64,000 bases of DNA, taken from Corynebacterium occultum. Lineage in GTDB: Bacteria > Actinomycetota > Actinomycetes > Mycobacteriales > Mycobacteriaceae. The notes below the pieces were generated by a model, which saw nothing but the letters and a program-made list of their open reading frames with translations, searched no databases and had not been told where the DNA came from. The stretch is from contig NZ_CP046455.1 in the NCBI RefSeq assembly GCF_009734425.1, forward strand, positions 1,488,001 to 1,552,000, written 5' to 3'. Both the position numbers and the translations under genes were made by a program. Below are positions 17,962 through 26,833 of this stretch, one piece after another. Positions within the stretch are counted from its first letter, which is position 1. Every line of letters starts with the position of its first letter.

Positions 17962-18320
17962 GGGTGGTTCTTTTCATGGGTGCCGCAGCCCTCGGCCGGA
18001 CATTGGGGATCCAGGCAGGGGGCGTCCTCGTCAATGGCGAGGGTGATGTCCACCAGGGCGGTCAGGGACTGAGCCAGGTGGGGGTCGGAGATTTCGTAGC
18101 GGGTTTTGCGCCCCTCGAGGTGGGCTGTCACGATCCCGCAGTCCCGGAGACAAGCCAGATGGTTCGACACATTCGACCTGCTCAACTCCAGGTCACGGGC
18201 CAGGTCACCGGGGTAGGCGGGGGCATCCAGGAGAGTCAGTAGAATTCGGGACCGGGTGGGATCAGCCAGAGCCCGGCCCAGTCGGTTCATCACCTCAAGA
18301 CGTGAATTGATGGTCAGCAT
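17958..18320 (-). CDS. cmtR: CmtR-type ArsR/SmtB metal sensor
   Basis: 120 aa winged-helix repressor. It matches Mycobacterium CmtR through LGRALADPTRSRILLTLLD, the DNA-recognition region SRSNVSNHL and the metal-binding pair in LACLRDCG. It also has a later Cys (DAPCL) corresponding to the third ligand that CmtR uses for Cd(II)/Pb(II). Extra C-terminal Cys and His residues (CLDPQCPAEGCGTHEKNH) could add binding sites. The start ATG 18320 is chosen because it matches the family; an in-frame extension upstream would run through the operator. Probably autorepressed, with the ATPase gene downstream. Confidence 0.85.
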   Translation of the reverse strand: MLTINSRLEVMNRLGRALADPTRSRILLTLLDAPAYPGDLARDLELSRSNVSNHLACLRDCGIVTAHLEGRKTRYEISDPHLAQSLTALVDITLAIDEDAPCLDPQCPAEGCGTHEKNHP

Positions 18321-18356
18321 ATGCTGAATAGTACAGCAGTTGCTGAACTGTTCAGC
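18315..18356. promoter_or_regulatory. Probable CmtR operator and promoter
   Basis: Upstream of cmtR are two dyads: cagcatatgctg (18315-18326, over the start codon) and gctgaac-t-gttcagc (18342-18356, perfect 7-base arms). TGCTG/CAGCA half-sites recur between them (18322-18338). A minus-strand -10-like TACTAT lies between the dyads, so a repressor bound there would block the polymerase. That CmtR is the binder is inferred from position. Confidence 0.65.
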
Positions 18357-18411
18357 TTTTCTGCTCGCGGGCCCCCTGGGAACGGGGAGATTAAGGATCC
18401 GCCACGCTTTG

Positions 18412-20661
18412 TCAGATACCTCGGGCGAGCCCCATGCGGCTGGCCTGATCGAAAAACTCCCGCTCATGCACCGAAGCGCTCAGGAAAGCCCGGGCGGCCC
18501 GCACCCGCTGCTGCGGGGCAGCCGATTCCAGAGCCTTTTCCACCCGCTGGATCGCCACCCGGGTCCCGGCCAGGAAGTCCTCCCCGGCGTAGGTGGCCAA
18601 CCAGTCATGGAAAGGATGGTCGGGATGGTTCTGCTCCGCCAGCATCAATCCGACTTCGGCGTAGAGCCAGTAGCAGGGCAGTACCGCGGCAGCCCCGACC
18701 ACATAGTCATCGACTGCGGTCCGGGCCAGCAGGAAATCGGTGTAGGCGGCGGTGGCGGGGGAGGGGGCGGCGATGGTCTTTACCGCCAGGCCTGCCGTAC
18801 CCAGATGGGTGCGGTGCAGTTCCGCTTCCGCCACCAGGCATTCGGCGGCACTTTCCGCCCAAGCCACCTGGTCAACGGCATCAGGTGCCTTGGCCCCCAA
18901 CAGCGCCAGGGAGCGGGAATATTCCCGCAGGTAGTGGGCATCCTGGCTCAGGTAGGTGAGGAACTGGGTGGGGGAGAGGGTGCCGTCACCCAGGCCGCGG
19001 ATGAAGGGAGAGGCGGTGATCTCGGCGATGATCTCGGCACAACCCTCCCAGAGCGCCTGAGTGTAGGGGCCGGCAGGTGCGATCCGGGGCAGGGGTGCCA
19101 CCGCGGTAGCGGGTAACAGCTGATTGGCATCCGCCCCATTCAAGGGCTCGGCCTGGAGGTGTGCCCAGGGGGTGGGGTCCCCGGCCCGTGCCAGGCGTCG
19201 GGAGAGATGGGAGTGATCGACGGGACCATTTCCCTTACCCACCTGGAGGGCATCCGCCCCGCGCAGGGACTCATTGAGCCAGGCGGTGGACCATTCCAGG
19301 GCATCCTCCACACTCTGACCGGCAGCGATCCGGGTCGCCAGTGCGGCGGAGAGGGAACAACCCGTGCCGTGGGTGTTTGAGGTGTTCACCCGGGGGTTGG
19401 GCACATGGTGGACAAAACCATGGGGATGCACCACGGCATTATCGGCTGCCGGGCCCCTGAGGTGGCCACCCTTGACTATTACGACCGTATTAGTCGCGGC
19501 GGCAAAGACCTGGGCCTGTTCAATTGCGGCGGTCAGATCCTCGGCCTCGGGCTGCTCACAGAGCACGGCCAGCTCGGGCAAGTTCGGGGTGACCACGTCC
19601 ACCTTGGCGGCCAATTCCCGGATCGCGGATTCAGCATCGGCATCCAGCAGGCGGTCACCGCTGGTGGCGATCATCACCGGGTCCAGGACCACAGGCCCAT
19701 GGGGCTGTTCCTCCAGCCAGCGACTGACCACCGCGGTGATGTCGGCGGAACCCAGCATGCCGATCTTGATCGCGTCAACCTCAACGTCCTCGAAGACAGC
19801 GGCCAGTTGCTCTTCCAAAAAATCCAGGGGCGGGGTGTGGATGCTGCGCACCCCGCGGGTGTTCTGGGCGACCAGGGAGGTGACCACCGCCATGCCGTAA
19901 CCGCCAGCCGCGGTGAAGGATTTCAGGTCTGCCTGCAGGCCGGCCCCACCGGAGGGGTCGGTGCCGGCGATGGAGAGCACCCTCGGGCAGGAAGGTGCGG
20001 GGCGCTGATGGTGCTTTTCCCAGGTGGCGCGCAGCTCTGCGGCCGCAGCACGGGGGTTTTCGACGGCCATCACGGCAGAGACAACACAGAGCCCGTCGGT
20101 GGCGGTGGCCGCCAGCTCGATGGCATTATGCGCTCCCACGCCACCGATGGCCACCGATGCCATGCCCTGAGCGGCTGCGATCGGGGCCAGCTCAGCCACA
20201 CCTTCCACCCCGACTGCAGCCGGGGCATTCGGCTTGGTGGGGGTATCAAGTACCGGGCCGAGACCAACCACGTCCGGCAGTCGTACCCCCTGCTCCCGGC
20301 ACTGCCGGATGCACTCCTCCAATTGCTGACCGTTTTCAATGGTCAACCCAAGTTTCAGCGGTTCCGGCAGCAGTCGACGGGCCTCGGGATAAGACATGTC
20401 ACCCTGCCCGATGTGGAGATGCAGCCCCAGTTCCACGGCAACCTCCACGCGGTCATTGACAAAGAGCGGAACCCCCTGGGCGTCGGTCACGGCCTTCAGT
20501 TCCAGGGCACGCTCCAGGAACTCAGCGGCAGTAGCTTCCTTATCCCGCAGCTGTACCACGCTGACCCCACCGGCAATGGCACGTTCGACGATGTCGGCGA
20601 CTTTGCCCGGGCCACCACCCAGCTGCGGGTCGGTGACCAGGTAGAGAGAGTAGTCGATCAT
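18412..20661 (-). CDS. theD: Triple fusion ThiE-ThiD-TenA (thiamine synthesis and salvage)
   Basis: 749 aa. Residues 1-about 215 are thiamine-phosphate synthase ([27 protein letters not shown]). About 220-490 are HMP/HMP-phosphate kinase ThiD ([41 protein letters not shown]). About 520-749 are TenA, aminopyrimidine hydrolase, with the catalytic Cys in [11 protein letters not shown] and the late Glu in HEREFF. One polypeptide thus salvages pyrimidine, phosphorylates it and couples it to the thiazole phosphate made by ThiM. It starts inside the thiM stop codon (ATGA overlap), so both are under the TPP riboswitch. The same fusion is known in C. glutamicum. Confidence 0.95.
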   Translation of the reverse strand: MIDYSLYLVTDPQLGGGPGKVADIVERAIAGGVSVVQLRDKEATAAEFLERALELKAVTDAQGVPLFVNDRVEVAVELGLHLHIGQGDMSYPEARRLLPEPLKLGLTIENGQQLEECIRQCREQGVRLPDVVGLGPVLDTPTKPNAPAAVGVEGVAELAPIAAAQGMASVAIGGVGAHNAIELAATATDGLCVVSAVMAVENPRAAAAELRATWEKHHQRPAPSCPRVLSIAGTDPSGGAGLQADLKSFTAAGGYGMAVVTSLVAQNTRGVRSIHTPPLDFLEEQLAAVFEDVEVDAIKIGMLGSADITAVVSRWLEEQPHGPVVLDPVMIATSGDRLLDADAESAIRELAAKVDVVTPNLPELAVLCEQPEAEDLTAAIEQAQVFAAATNTVVIVKGGHLRGPAADNAVVHPHGFVHHVPNPRVNTSNTHGTGCSLSAALATRIAAGQSVEDALEWSTAWLNESLRGADALQVGKGNGPVDHSHLSRRLARAGDPTPWAHLQAEPLNGADANQLLPATAVAPLPRIAPAGPYTQALWEGCAEIIAEITASPFIRGLGDGTLSPTQFLTYLSQDAHYLREYSRSLALLGAKAPDAVDQVAWAESAAECLVAEAELHRTHLGTAGLAVKTIAAPSPATAAYTDFLLARTAVDDYVVGAAAVLPCYWLYAEVGLMLAEQNHPDHPFHDWLATYAGEDFLAGTRVAIQRVEKALESAAPQQRVRAARAFLSASVHEREFFDQASRMGLARGI

Positions 20662-21470
20662 CCCAGATCCTCCTGAATGGTGCTGAGTGTCCGGATGTCC
20701 TCGACATCGACCCCGTGGAGGGCGTCGATCAGAGCCACCGCGAAAGTACCCGGGCCCTGGCTGCGGTCGGCGGCGATTTGGCCGGCGACACCCATGTGGG
20801 CGTGGGCAGCGAGCACGGCGTCGTGAAGCGAGAGACCGCTGCCCCGGCAGGCCCCCAGGTAAGCGGCGGTCAATGCTCCCAGGGAACAGCCGGTGCCGAT
20901 CACCAGCTGCAGCATCGGGTCCCCGGAATGCAGCCTGGTCACCCGATCAGGGGAGACAATCAGATCCTCCGGCCCGGATACCGCAACCACCCCGCCGGTA
21001 CGTGAAGCCAACCGGCGGGCGGCCTCAAGGGCGGAGTCCACCGAATCGGTGGCATCCACCCCACGCCCTCCGGCACCCAGCCCGGCCAGGGCGGTGACCT
21101 CGGAGGCATTACCGCGGATCGCGGTGGGTCGCTTATCGACGACCCCGCGGGCGAAGTCGGTGCGCATCTTCAACCCACCCACCGCCACCGGGTCCAGCAC
21201 CCAGGGGGTGCCGGCGGCAGTCGCACCCCGGATGGCTTCGGCCATGCCACGGTACTGCTCGGAGCTGGGGGTGCCGGCATTGATGAGCACACCATTGGCC
21301 ACCGCGGCGAAGTCAGCCGATTCCTCCGGGGTGTCGCACATCGCGGGTGAGGCCCCGGCGGCGAGAAGGACATTGGCGGTGAACTGCATGACCACGGAAT
21401 TGGTCAGGCACTGGACCAGGGGAGTGTGCTGCCGCAGCAGCTCCACGGCCTGAAAATATGGATATGCCAC
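20658..21470 (-). CDS. thiM: Hydroxyethylthiazole kinase
   Basis: 270 aa. Phosphorylates the thiazole moiety for thiamine salvage. The ThiM pattern is clear: [21 protein letters not shown] at the N-terminus, the ATP-binding region and the catalytic [15 protein letters not shown] near residue 195. First gene of an operon with the ThiE-ThiD-TenA fusion and directly downstream of a TPP riboswitch. Product and substrate are cytoplasmic. Confidence 0.95.
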   Translation of the reverse strand: MAYPYFQAVELLRQHTPLVQCLTNSVVMQFTANVLLAAGASPAMCDTPEESADFAAVANGVLINAGTPSSEQYRGMAEAIRGATAAGTPWVLDPVAVGGLKMRTDFARGVVDKRPTAIRGNASEVTALAGLGAGGRGVDATDSVDSALEAARRLASRTGGVVAVSGPEDLIVSPDRVTRLHSGDPMLQLVIGTGCSLGALTAAYLGACRGSGLSLHDAVLAAHAHMGVAGQIAADRSQGPGTFAVALIDALHGVDVEDIRTLSTIQEDLG

Positions 21471-21479
21471 GTGGGGACA

Positions 21480-21552
21480 TCCCTTCGCTAGTACGACCTA
21501 GAGCAGGTTCAACGGGTTTACTCTCAGCCCTCTTCCGGCACCCCGTGTCTCT
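21480..21552 (-). promoter_or_regulatory. TPP riboswitch (THI element)
   Basis: Read on the minus strand, the leader contains acacggggtgcc, then gggctgaga, then acccg-ttgaacctg, then gcgaaggga, which are the conserved parts of the thiamine pyrophosphate aptamer in the right order. It ends about ten bases before ATG of thiM, so it probably controls translation by hiding the ribosome site. No long terminator stem follows. Confidence 0.95.
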
Positions 21553-21709
21553 TGCCCCCAAACTAGCAGAGCCCTAATTCAGGTTGCGGCAGGGGGCTGT
21601 GAGGTCCCGGATCGTTGATCCGCGGGGATGCTAACGGTTCTTGATCTTGTCGACCTGGGCACGCCAGGCCGTCGATACCAGGGACGTCCTGGCGACTGTG
21701 AAACCCAGG

Positions 21710-21853
21710 CATGTCTTCGAGCGGTTCTACCGCGGGGATTCCGCTCGAAACCGCAACCACGGTGGAGCACTCACCGCCACCTCACCGGGGGCCGGCGCCA
21801 GGCCGGTCTTCATCATCACTCTTCCCTGCTCCCGGATAGAACTGAGCCAGTGA
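21710..21853 (+). pseudogene. C-terminal remnant of a sensor histidine kinase
   Basis: The frame reads HVFERFYRGDSARNRNHGG and then, after a jump, LTATSPGAGARPVFIITLP. These are the F-box/G2 region and the last strand of a HATPase_c domain; the glycine-rich piece normally between them is missing. A stop follows. There is no upstream kinase domain, so this is a dead fragment. The remaining bases between the riboswitch and 22061 show nothing else I can support. Confidence 0.65.
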
Positions 21854-22061
21854 TCACGAAGCACCCCGATGAGGACAACCAGCCTTGCTGCATGCCCCAT
21901 GGGCCTGTTATCTCCTGTTCACACCATCAGGAGCACCGCTCATCTTCACTCCCGCAGCCACCGTCTCCCGGGAAAACCGCCTACCCCCCTTAATTGGCGG
22001 GATCATTCAATATAGGGAGAATTGATAGGTTATATTTCCTTTTTCAATCTTGAGGACTTCG

Positions 22062-22838
22062 ATGCATCCCACCCCAACCCTGTCTCTGCGTCAGGTCATC
22101 TCAGTGATCTGGTTTCCATTTTTTCTCGCGACCGCCATGTCCCTCTTGTTCGTGGCGACTCTTGCCAACCCCGCACCGCAGGGAATGGCCATCCGGATAG
22201 AAGGCGATTTACTCGCGGCCGAGCGACTTCAGAGCCAGCTTGATGAGGCGCAGGCAGGCGGGTTCGAGGTTCAACCGCTCGCCGCAGGCAGCTCTCGGGA
22301 AGCGGTCATCGCTAATGAGATTGCTGCGGCAGTTCCCGCGGGGGAGAACCCGGAAACCTTCGTGGCCTCTGCGGCGAACACCATGAGAGCGAACTACCTC
22401 TCGCAGTTCCTTCCCGAAACGCTCAACCTGCCGGTACGCGACATCCTGGTGCACGCTCCCGGTGACGCCATGGGAACCGGTGTTTTCTTCTATGCACTGC
22501 CCATCGCCATCACAGGGATGGTGTCCGCGATCATTTTATTACAGCTCGGGGCATGGTCCTTCCGGCGGAAGCAGGCCGCAATTGCCCTGATCGGGGCATT
22601 TACCGCAGTGATCACCTACCTGATCGCGGTGTGGCAGCAGGTGATCCCCGCGAGCGGGAAATCCGCACTGCTTCTGTTCGGCACCTTCGCATTGGTCACC
22701 GGCATCGGTTGGACTCTCACGGGCCTGTCTAAATTTGTGAAGCATTATTTCGTTCCCATTGCTCTGACCTGGATCCTTATCCTCGGGATCCCCACCGCCG
22801 GTGTCCCCAGCTCGGTGGACGCCTTGAAACCAGCATGA
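22062..22838 (+). CDS. Membrane protein of unknown role, probably truncated at its C-terminus
   Basis: 258 aa from ATG 22062 with a tgagga ribosome site. One N-terminal membrane helix (ISVIWFPFFLATAMSLLFVA), an extracytoplasmic segment of about 110 residues, then four hydrophobic segments. This layout resembles YhgE/ABC-2-like efflux membrane proteins with a large external loop. The reading frame stops (PTAGVPSSVDALKPA) right after the fourth segment, where such proteins usually have another external loop and helix, and the DNA beyond is an IS3 remnant. Truncation by that element is therefore likely but inferred. An AT-rich -10-like TATATT lies near 22031. Confidence 0.6.
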   Translation: MHPTPTLSLRQVISVIWFPFFLATAMSLLFVATLANPAPQGMAIRIEGDLLAAERLQSQLDEAQAGGFEVQPLAAGSSREAVIANEIAAAVPAGENPETFVASAANTMRANYLSQFLPETLNLPVRDILVHAPGDAMGTGVFFYALPIAITGMVSAIILLQLGAWSFRRKQAAIALIGAFTAVITYLIAVWQQVIPASGKSALLLFGTFALVTGIGWTLTGLSKFVKHYFVPIALTWILILGIPTAGVPSSVDALKPA

Positions 22839-22959
22839 TGCTGTGACAACAACGGCCTCTATCTGGACGCTGACGCAGCCGTCTGCGGACTCTAAAAAAT
22901 ATAGACAAGATCAAGGGGTTCATTATGGGGATCTGTTTGAACCCAAGCTTTTTCAACCC

Positions 22960-23075
22960 AGAAACCAGCCATGTTTTGTCGATGTTCGATCGAGGAATGT
23001 CGGCGCCGCCGGTTGTAGGAGGTCTCAATCCAGCGGGCGACCTCACGACGCGCCTCATCTCTCGTGCTGGAGGAA
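22960..23075 (-). pseudogene. IS3-family transposase tail
   Basis: On the minus strand, DEARREVARWIETSYNRRRRHSSIEH (given here only as key residues W, YN, RRRRHSS at 22982-23060) is the end of the integrase core of IS3 OrfB. Nothing upstream continues the transposase: the preceding codons are unrelated and contain no DDE residues. The surrounding gap (22839-23328) otherwise shows no gene. Confidence 0.75.
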
Positions 23076-23328
23076 CAGCAGCTCAGTGGGTGGGATCCAC
23101 CTGCGGTGATGCTCGGCGGGTCGGAGTGCTCCCTCGGGCCCCATCCCGCGGAACCGTCGATGCTCTCCGGCACCCGACGGTACCGATGACCCAGGGGGAT
23201 GGGGGGTCTGAAAGGGCGGCCATCATATTTCCCGAAACGGGCACAGAAAAACCGCACCTGCCCTTTTCCGGATCATCCCGGGGATGGGGGGGAGGCGCGG
23301 CTTTGCAAGACCCGTGGAAGTGGGGTGA

Positions 23329-24741
23329 CTACTTCTTTTTGGCGACCTTGGCCTTGAGCTGGCGGGCGATGTCGATCGGGGCATCCGCGGCGATCTGGTC
23401 GACCTCTGCCACCCGGGCCAGTGCGGTGCGGGCCAACAGCTGCTCGCGGGTGGTGGCCAGGTTGTAGCGCTTCGGGGAGAGCGCGTTGAGACCCCAGTTG
23501 AGGGCTGAGATCAGGCGGTTACGGAAACCGACCAGGAACATCACGTGGACACCGAGCCAGAGGATCCAGCCGATGAAACCGGTGACCTCGACATTGCCCA
23601 TCTTCACCACGGCGGAGAAGCGGGAGACGGTGGCCATGGAGCCCTTGTCGAAGTAGTCGAAGTCCTCGCGCTCCTCGATGCTGCGGCCCTCAACCTCCTC
23701 GGCGATGAGCTCGGCGACGTATTCGCCACCCTGGATGGCGGTCTGGGCGACACCCGGCAGGCCCTTCAGGGCGATCATGTCACCGAGGACGAAGATATTG
23801 CGGTGCTCACCCAGGGAGAGGTCATTGTTGACCAGGACGCGGCCGGCGCGGTCAACCTCGACACCGGCCTGGTCGGCGACCATCTTGCCCAGCGGGGATG
23901 CCTGGACACCGGCGGACCAGATCTTGCAGAAGGCCTCGATGGTGTGCTCGGAGTCATCCAGGGTGGACTTGTAGGTCACGGCGTTCTCATCGACGTTGGT
24001 GACCAGTGCGTTGAGCTTGACGGTCACCCCCAGCTTCTCCAGCTGGCGCTGGGCATTGCGACCCAGGCGCTTGCCGAAGGGCGGCAGCACCTGCGGGGCA
24101 CCGTCGAGCAGGATGATCTTGGCGGCGGAGGGATTGAAGTTGGTGTACTCCCCGGCGAGGGTGCGGTGGGCCATCTCAGCCAGCTGGCCGGCCAGCTCCA
24201 CACCGGTGGGGCCGGCGCCGACGACAACGAACGTCAGCAGGCGTTCCCGCTCCGCCGGGTCCTCGGTGATCTCGGCACGTTCGAAAGCCTCGACGATACG
24301 TGCCCGCAGGCCCAGGGCATCGTCGATGCTCTTCATTCCGGGGGCGTGCTGGGCGAAGTGGTCATTGCCGAAGTAGGACTGGCTGGCGCCGGCGGCGATG
24401 ATCAGGGAGTCGTACTCGTAGTTGCGGCTGATGTCATCGAGCTGGGTGGTGACCCGCTTGGTGTCGATGTTGATGTCGACGACCTCACCCTTGACCACGT
24501 TCAGGTTGTCCTGGCCGGAGAGCACCTGGCGAATGGAGGGGGCGATCTCACCGGCGGAGAGAATGCCGGTGGCCACCTGGTACAGCAGCGGCTGGAAGAG
24601 GTGGTGGTTGGTGCGGTCGATGAGCGTGATGTCGACATCAGCGTTCTTCAGGTCTTTGGCGGCGAAGAGGCCGCCGAACCCGGAACCGATGATGACTACG
24701 TGATGGCGGCCGCCCTCGGGACGGATGGGAGCATCGGACAT
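23329..24741 (-). CDS. ndh: Type II NADH dehydrogenase
   Basis: 470 aa single-subunit, non-proton-pumping NADH:menaquinone oxidoreductase on the inner face of the membrane. Two dinucleotide folds are visible: FAD site VVIIGSGFGGLFAAKDL near the N-terminus and NADH site FVVVGAGPTGVELAGQLAE (about residue 170). The second FAD contact is IFVLGDM, and a hydrophobic C-terminal stretch (FIGWILWLGVHVMFLVGFRNRL) is the membrane anchor. A lysine-rich tail ends the protein. The gene stands alone, which is usual in corynebacteria, where it is a main entry point to the respiratory chain. Confidence 0.96.
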   Translation of the reverse strand: MSDAPIRPEGGRHHVVIIGSGFGGLFAAKDLKNADVDITLIDRTNHHLFQPLLYQVATGILSAGEIAPSIRQVLSGQDNLNVVKGEVVDINIDTKRVTTQLDDISRNYEYDSLIIAAGASQSYFGNDHFAQHAPGMKSIDDALGLRARIVEAFERAEITEDPAERERLLTFVVVGAGPTGVELAGQLAEMAHRTLAGEYTNFNPSAAKIILLDGAPQVLPPFGKRLGRNAQRQLEKLGVTVKLNALVTNVDENAVTYKSTLDDSEHTIEAFCKIWSAGVQASPLGKMVADQAGVEVDRAGRVLVNNDLSLGEHRNIFVLGDMIALKGLPGVAQTAIQGGEYVAELIAEEVEGRSIEEREDFDYFDKGSMATVSRFSAVVKMGNVEVTGFIGWILWLGVHVMFLVGFRNRLISALNWGLNALSPKRYNLATTREQLLARTALARVAEVDQIAADAPIDIARQLKAKVAKKK

Positions 24742-24943
24742 GGGTGAGTTGATCTCCTGTGATTGGAATTGAATGCGCTAGGACTCAATAGTAGACGGGT
24801 AGGCAAACCAAATCAGGCTGGGGAATGGGCATTTTGCTTCAGTCCCCCCGGAAATCATGATTCCATTCGGCCGGGTTGATCAGTTCTGGCGCCTAAAAGG
24901 GTTAGAATTTCACCCGCAGTGTGTAATCCGGTGGGGAAGGGCG

Positions 24944-26248
24944 GTGTCGGGAGTGAACTCATCCCATCTACAGGGGATTGATGCGCAACGCTGGCCCGGC
25001 GTCGTCCAGGTCCCCGCCGGCCCCCTCATGCGGGTCAGGGCGCGGAAAGCGGAGGCGGATTTCGCCAAGCTCTGTGAAAAAGCGGAACTGAGCCTGGACC
25101 CGGGGCATGATCCGGATCTGATCGTCGACCATGAGGAACTTTTTCCCCGCCTGGCAGATTCCGGCTGGCTGGGACTGGCGGAAAGCTACCTGGCCGGCGA
25201 GTGGCGGGCCTGGGAGCTGCATGAGGTCCTGGTCAAGCTCTTAGGGGCCGACTACAAGGCTGGCCGTCGAGCCCGGAAACCGGAGTTCGATGACTATGAG
25301 GGCGGGGAGTTACCACCCGAACTGGTGCGTCTGAACTCCGCGGACGGGATGTCGATCTTCGGGGCGGTGTTCTCCGCCCCGGCCACCACAGAACGCACCG
25401 CGGTGATCTCCCATGTCCCGGGAGCCGGTCGCAACCGGGAACCAGGCAGCCACTTCGTGGACGTCACCACCCTGGCGGATCCCACCCTGGTGGAACGTGA
25501 AGACCTCGGTGGGGCACAGGAACGGGCGGTGGAGATGCTTCTCGACGCCGCGGAGGTCGGCCCCGGCACCCACCTGCTGGAGGTGCCCAGCGCGGGTGGG
25601 GCGGTACCGATCGCGGCGGCGCACCGTCGCGCCACCGTCGATACGCTGACTGCGGACCCCGATCATTTCGCGGCGCTGGGAGAACGACTCACCCTGGCCG
25701 GAGTAGATGATTTCGTCCATGCCGCCGAGATCCCCGGCGCGGTGCCGGGACCAAAGGACTGGCGGGGTCGTTATGACGCGATCATCAGTGTGGAACGCCT
25801 GGAGGGGCTCAGTGCGAAGCAACGCCCTGCGTTCGCCGCGGCCCTGGATCGACTACTGGTGCCCGGGGGCCGGGTGGCGATGCAGACGGTGGTGGCCAGG
25901 GACTCCATGACCCCGGCGATCCGGGAGTCGCTGGGACTGCTGCGTGCCTATATCTGGCCGGGCCTGGCATATCCCACGGTGACGGAGGTACATCAACTCT
26001 TTGACCGGCATTCTGGGTTGCGGATCATCGGGCAGACGCATGTGGGTTCCCACTATGCGAAGACCCTGGAGCTGCAGAGTCTGTTGTTCCAGGGTCAGCA
26101 GCGGGAGGCGGCGGCCGATGGTTTCGACGTGGTCTTCCGCCGCATGTGGCAGTTCCAGTACGCCCTGCGGGAGGCACTCTTTGAGCTGGGCCATCTGGAT
26201 GCGGTGCAGTTCACCCTGACCTCGAGGAATCGTCGGGGCCAACGCTGA
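24944..26248 (+). CDS. Cyclopropane-fatty-acyl-phospholipid synthase-like protein (UfaA type)
   Basis: 434 aa from GTG 24944, with GGGGAAGGG just before it and a -10-like TAGAAT at 24903-24908. The order and C-terminal half (YDAIISVERLEGLS, YIWPGLAYPTVTEVHQLFDRHSG, HVGSHYAKTLELQ, FRRMWQFQYALREA) match CFA synthases and mycobacterial UfaA1. The usual SAM motif I (about E-x-G-x-G-x-G) is replaced by LEVPSAGGAVPIAAA, and the CFA catalytic bicarbonate region is not evident. It may have lost methyltransferase activity. It is divergent from ndh, as in C. glutamicum. Confidence 0.8.
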   Translation: MSGVNSSHLQGIDAQRWPGVVQVPAGPLMRVRARKAEADFAKLCEKAELSLDPGHDPDLIVDHEELFPRLADSGWLGLAESYLAGEWRAWELHEVLVKLLGADYKAGRRARKPEFDDYEGGELPPELVRLNSADGMSIFGAVFSAPATTERTAVISHVPGAGRNREPGSHFVDVTTLADPTLVEREDLGGAQERAVEMLLDAAEVGPGTHLLEVPSAGGAVPIAAAHRRATVDTLTADPDHFAALGERLTLAGVDDFVHAAEIPGAVPGPKDWRGRYDAIISVERLEGLSAKQRPAFAAALDRLLVPGGRVAMQTVVARDSMTPAIRESLGLLRAYIWPGLAYPTVTEVHQLFDRHSGLRIIGQTHVGSHYAKTLELQSLLFQGQQREAAADGFDVVFRRMWQFQYALREALFELGHLDAVQFTLTSRNRRGQR

Positions 26249-26261
26249 TGACCTTGGTGGC

Positions 26262-26678
26262 TCAGCCGCCGATATTGATCAGCCAATGAGTGCCGAAGCG
26301 GTCTTTGAGCGAGCCGTAGAACCCACCCCAGGGAACTTCCTGGAGAGGCATCGACACCTCCCCACCTTCGGCGAGTTTCTCCCAGTAGCCGCGCAGTTCC
26401 GCCTCGATGTCCCCGCCACCGGTCAGGGATAAGGGGGTGTCCTCGCCCTTGATGGGTTCCATGCCCGGCGGGATATCCGAGGCAAAGAGCAGGGTGCGGC
26501 CGTCCACGGTGAGGGCGGCGTGCATGACCTCCTCGGACATCTCGCCTACTTCCTCAGGTGGGTGGACGGAGCTGAACGGGGTGAGCTGGAGATCACCGTC
26601 GAAAAGATCCCGGTAGAACTCCATGGCTGCTTGGGCGGTGCCGGGGAAGTGGCGGTAGGGGGTCAGATCAGCCTGCAT
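26262..26678 (-). CDS. VOC/PhnB-like protein
   Basis: 138 aa of the glyoxalase/bleomycin-resistance/PhnB fold. It starts with the typical LTPYRHFPGTAQAAMEFYRDLF, has HAALTVDGRTLLFASD in the middle and ends with the diagnostic WGGFYGSLKDRFGTHWLIN. These proteins are mostly of unknown substrate. ATG 26678 is preceded by AAGGAGA. Convergent with the UfaA-type gene, 13 bases away. Confidence 0.88.
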   Translation of the reverse strand: MQADLTPYRHFPGTAQAAMEFYRDLFDGDLQLTPFSSVHPPEEVGEMSEEVMHAALTVDGRTLLFASDIPPGMEPIKGEDTPLSLTGGGDIEAELRGYWEKLAEGGEVSMPLQEVPWGGFYGSLKDRFGTHWLINIGG

Positions 26679-26833
26679 GGCCGAGTCTCCTTCTTCTCGC
26701 GGGGTAGACACCACCCAACCTACCCGGCGCGAATGGACAGCCCACAGCCTCCACTATGGCCTGTCTCACAGGAAGGGCCTAAGCTGGGGTAAAGAGCCAT
26801 TCGGGAGTGTCATCCAGTGAAGGGACCGTGGCC

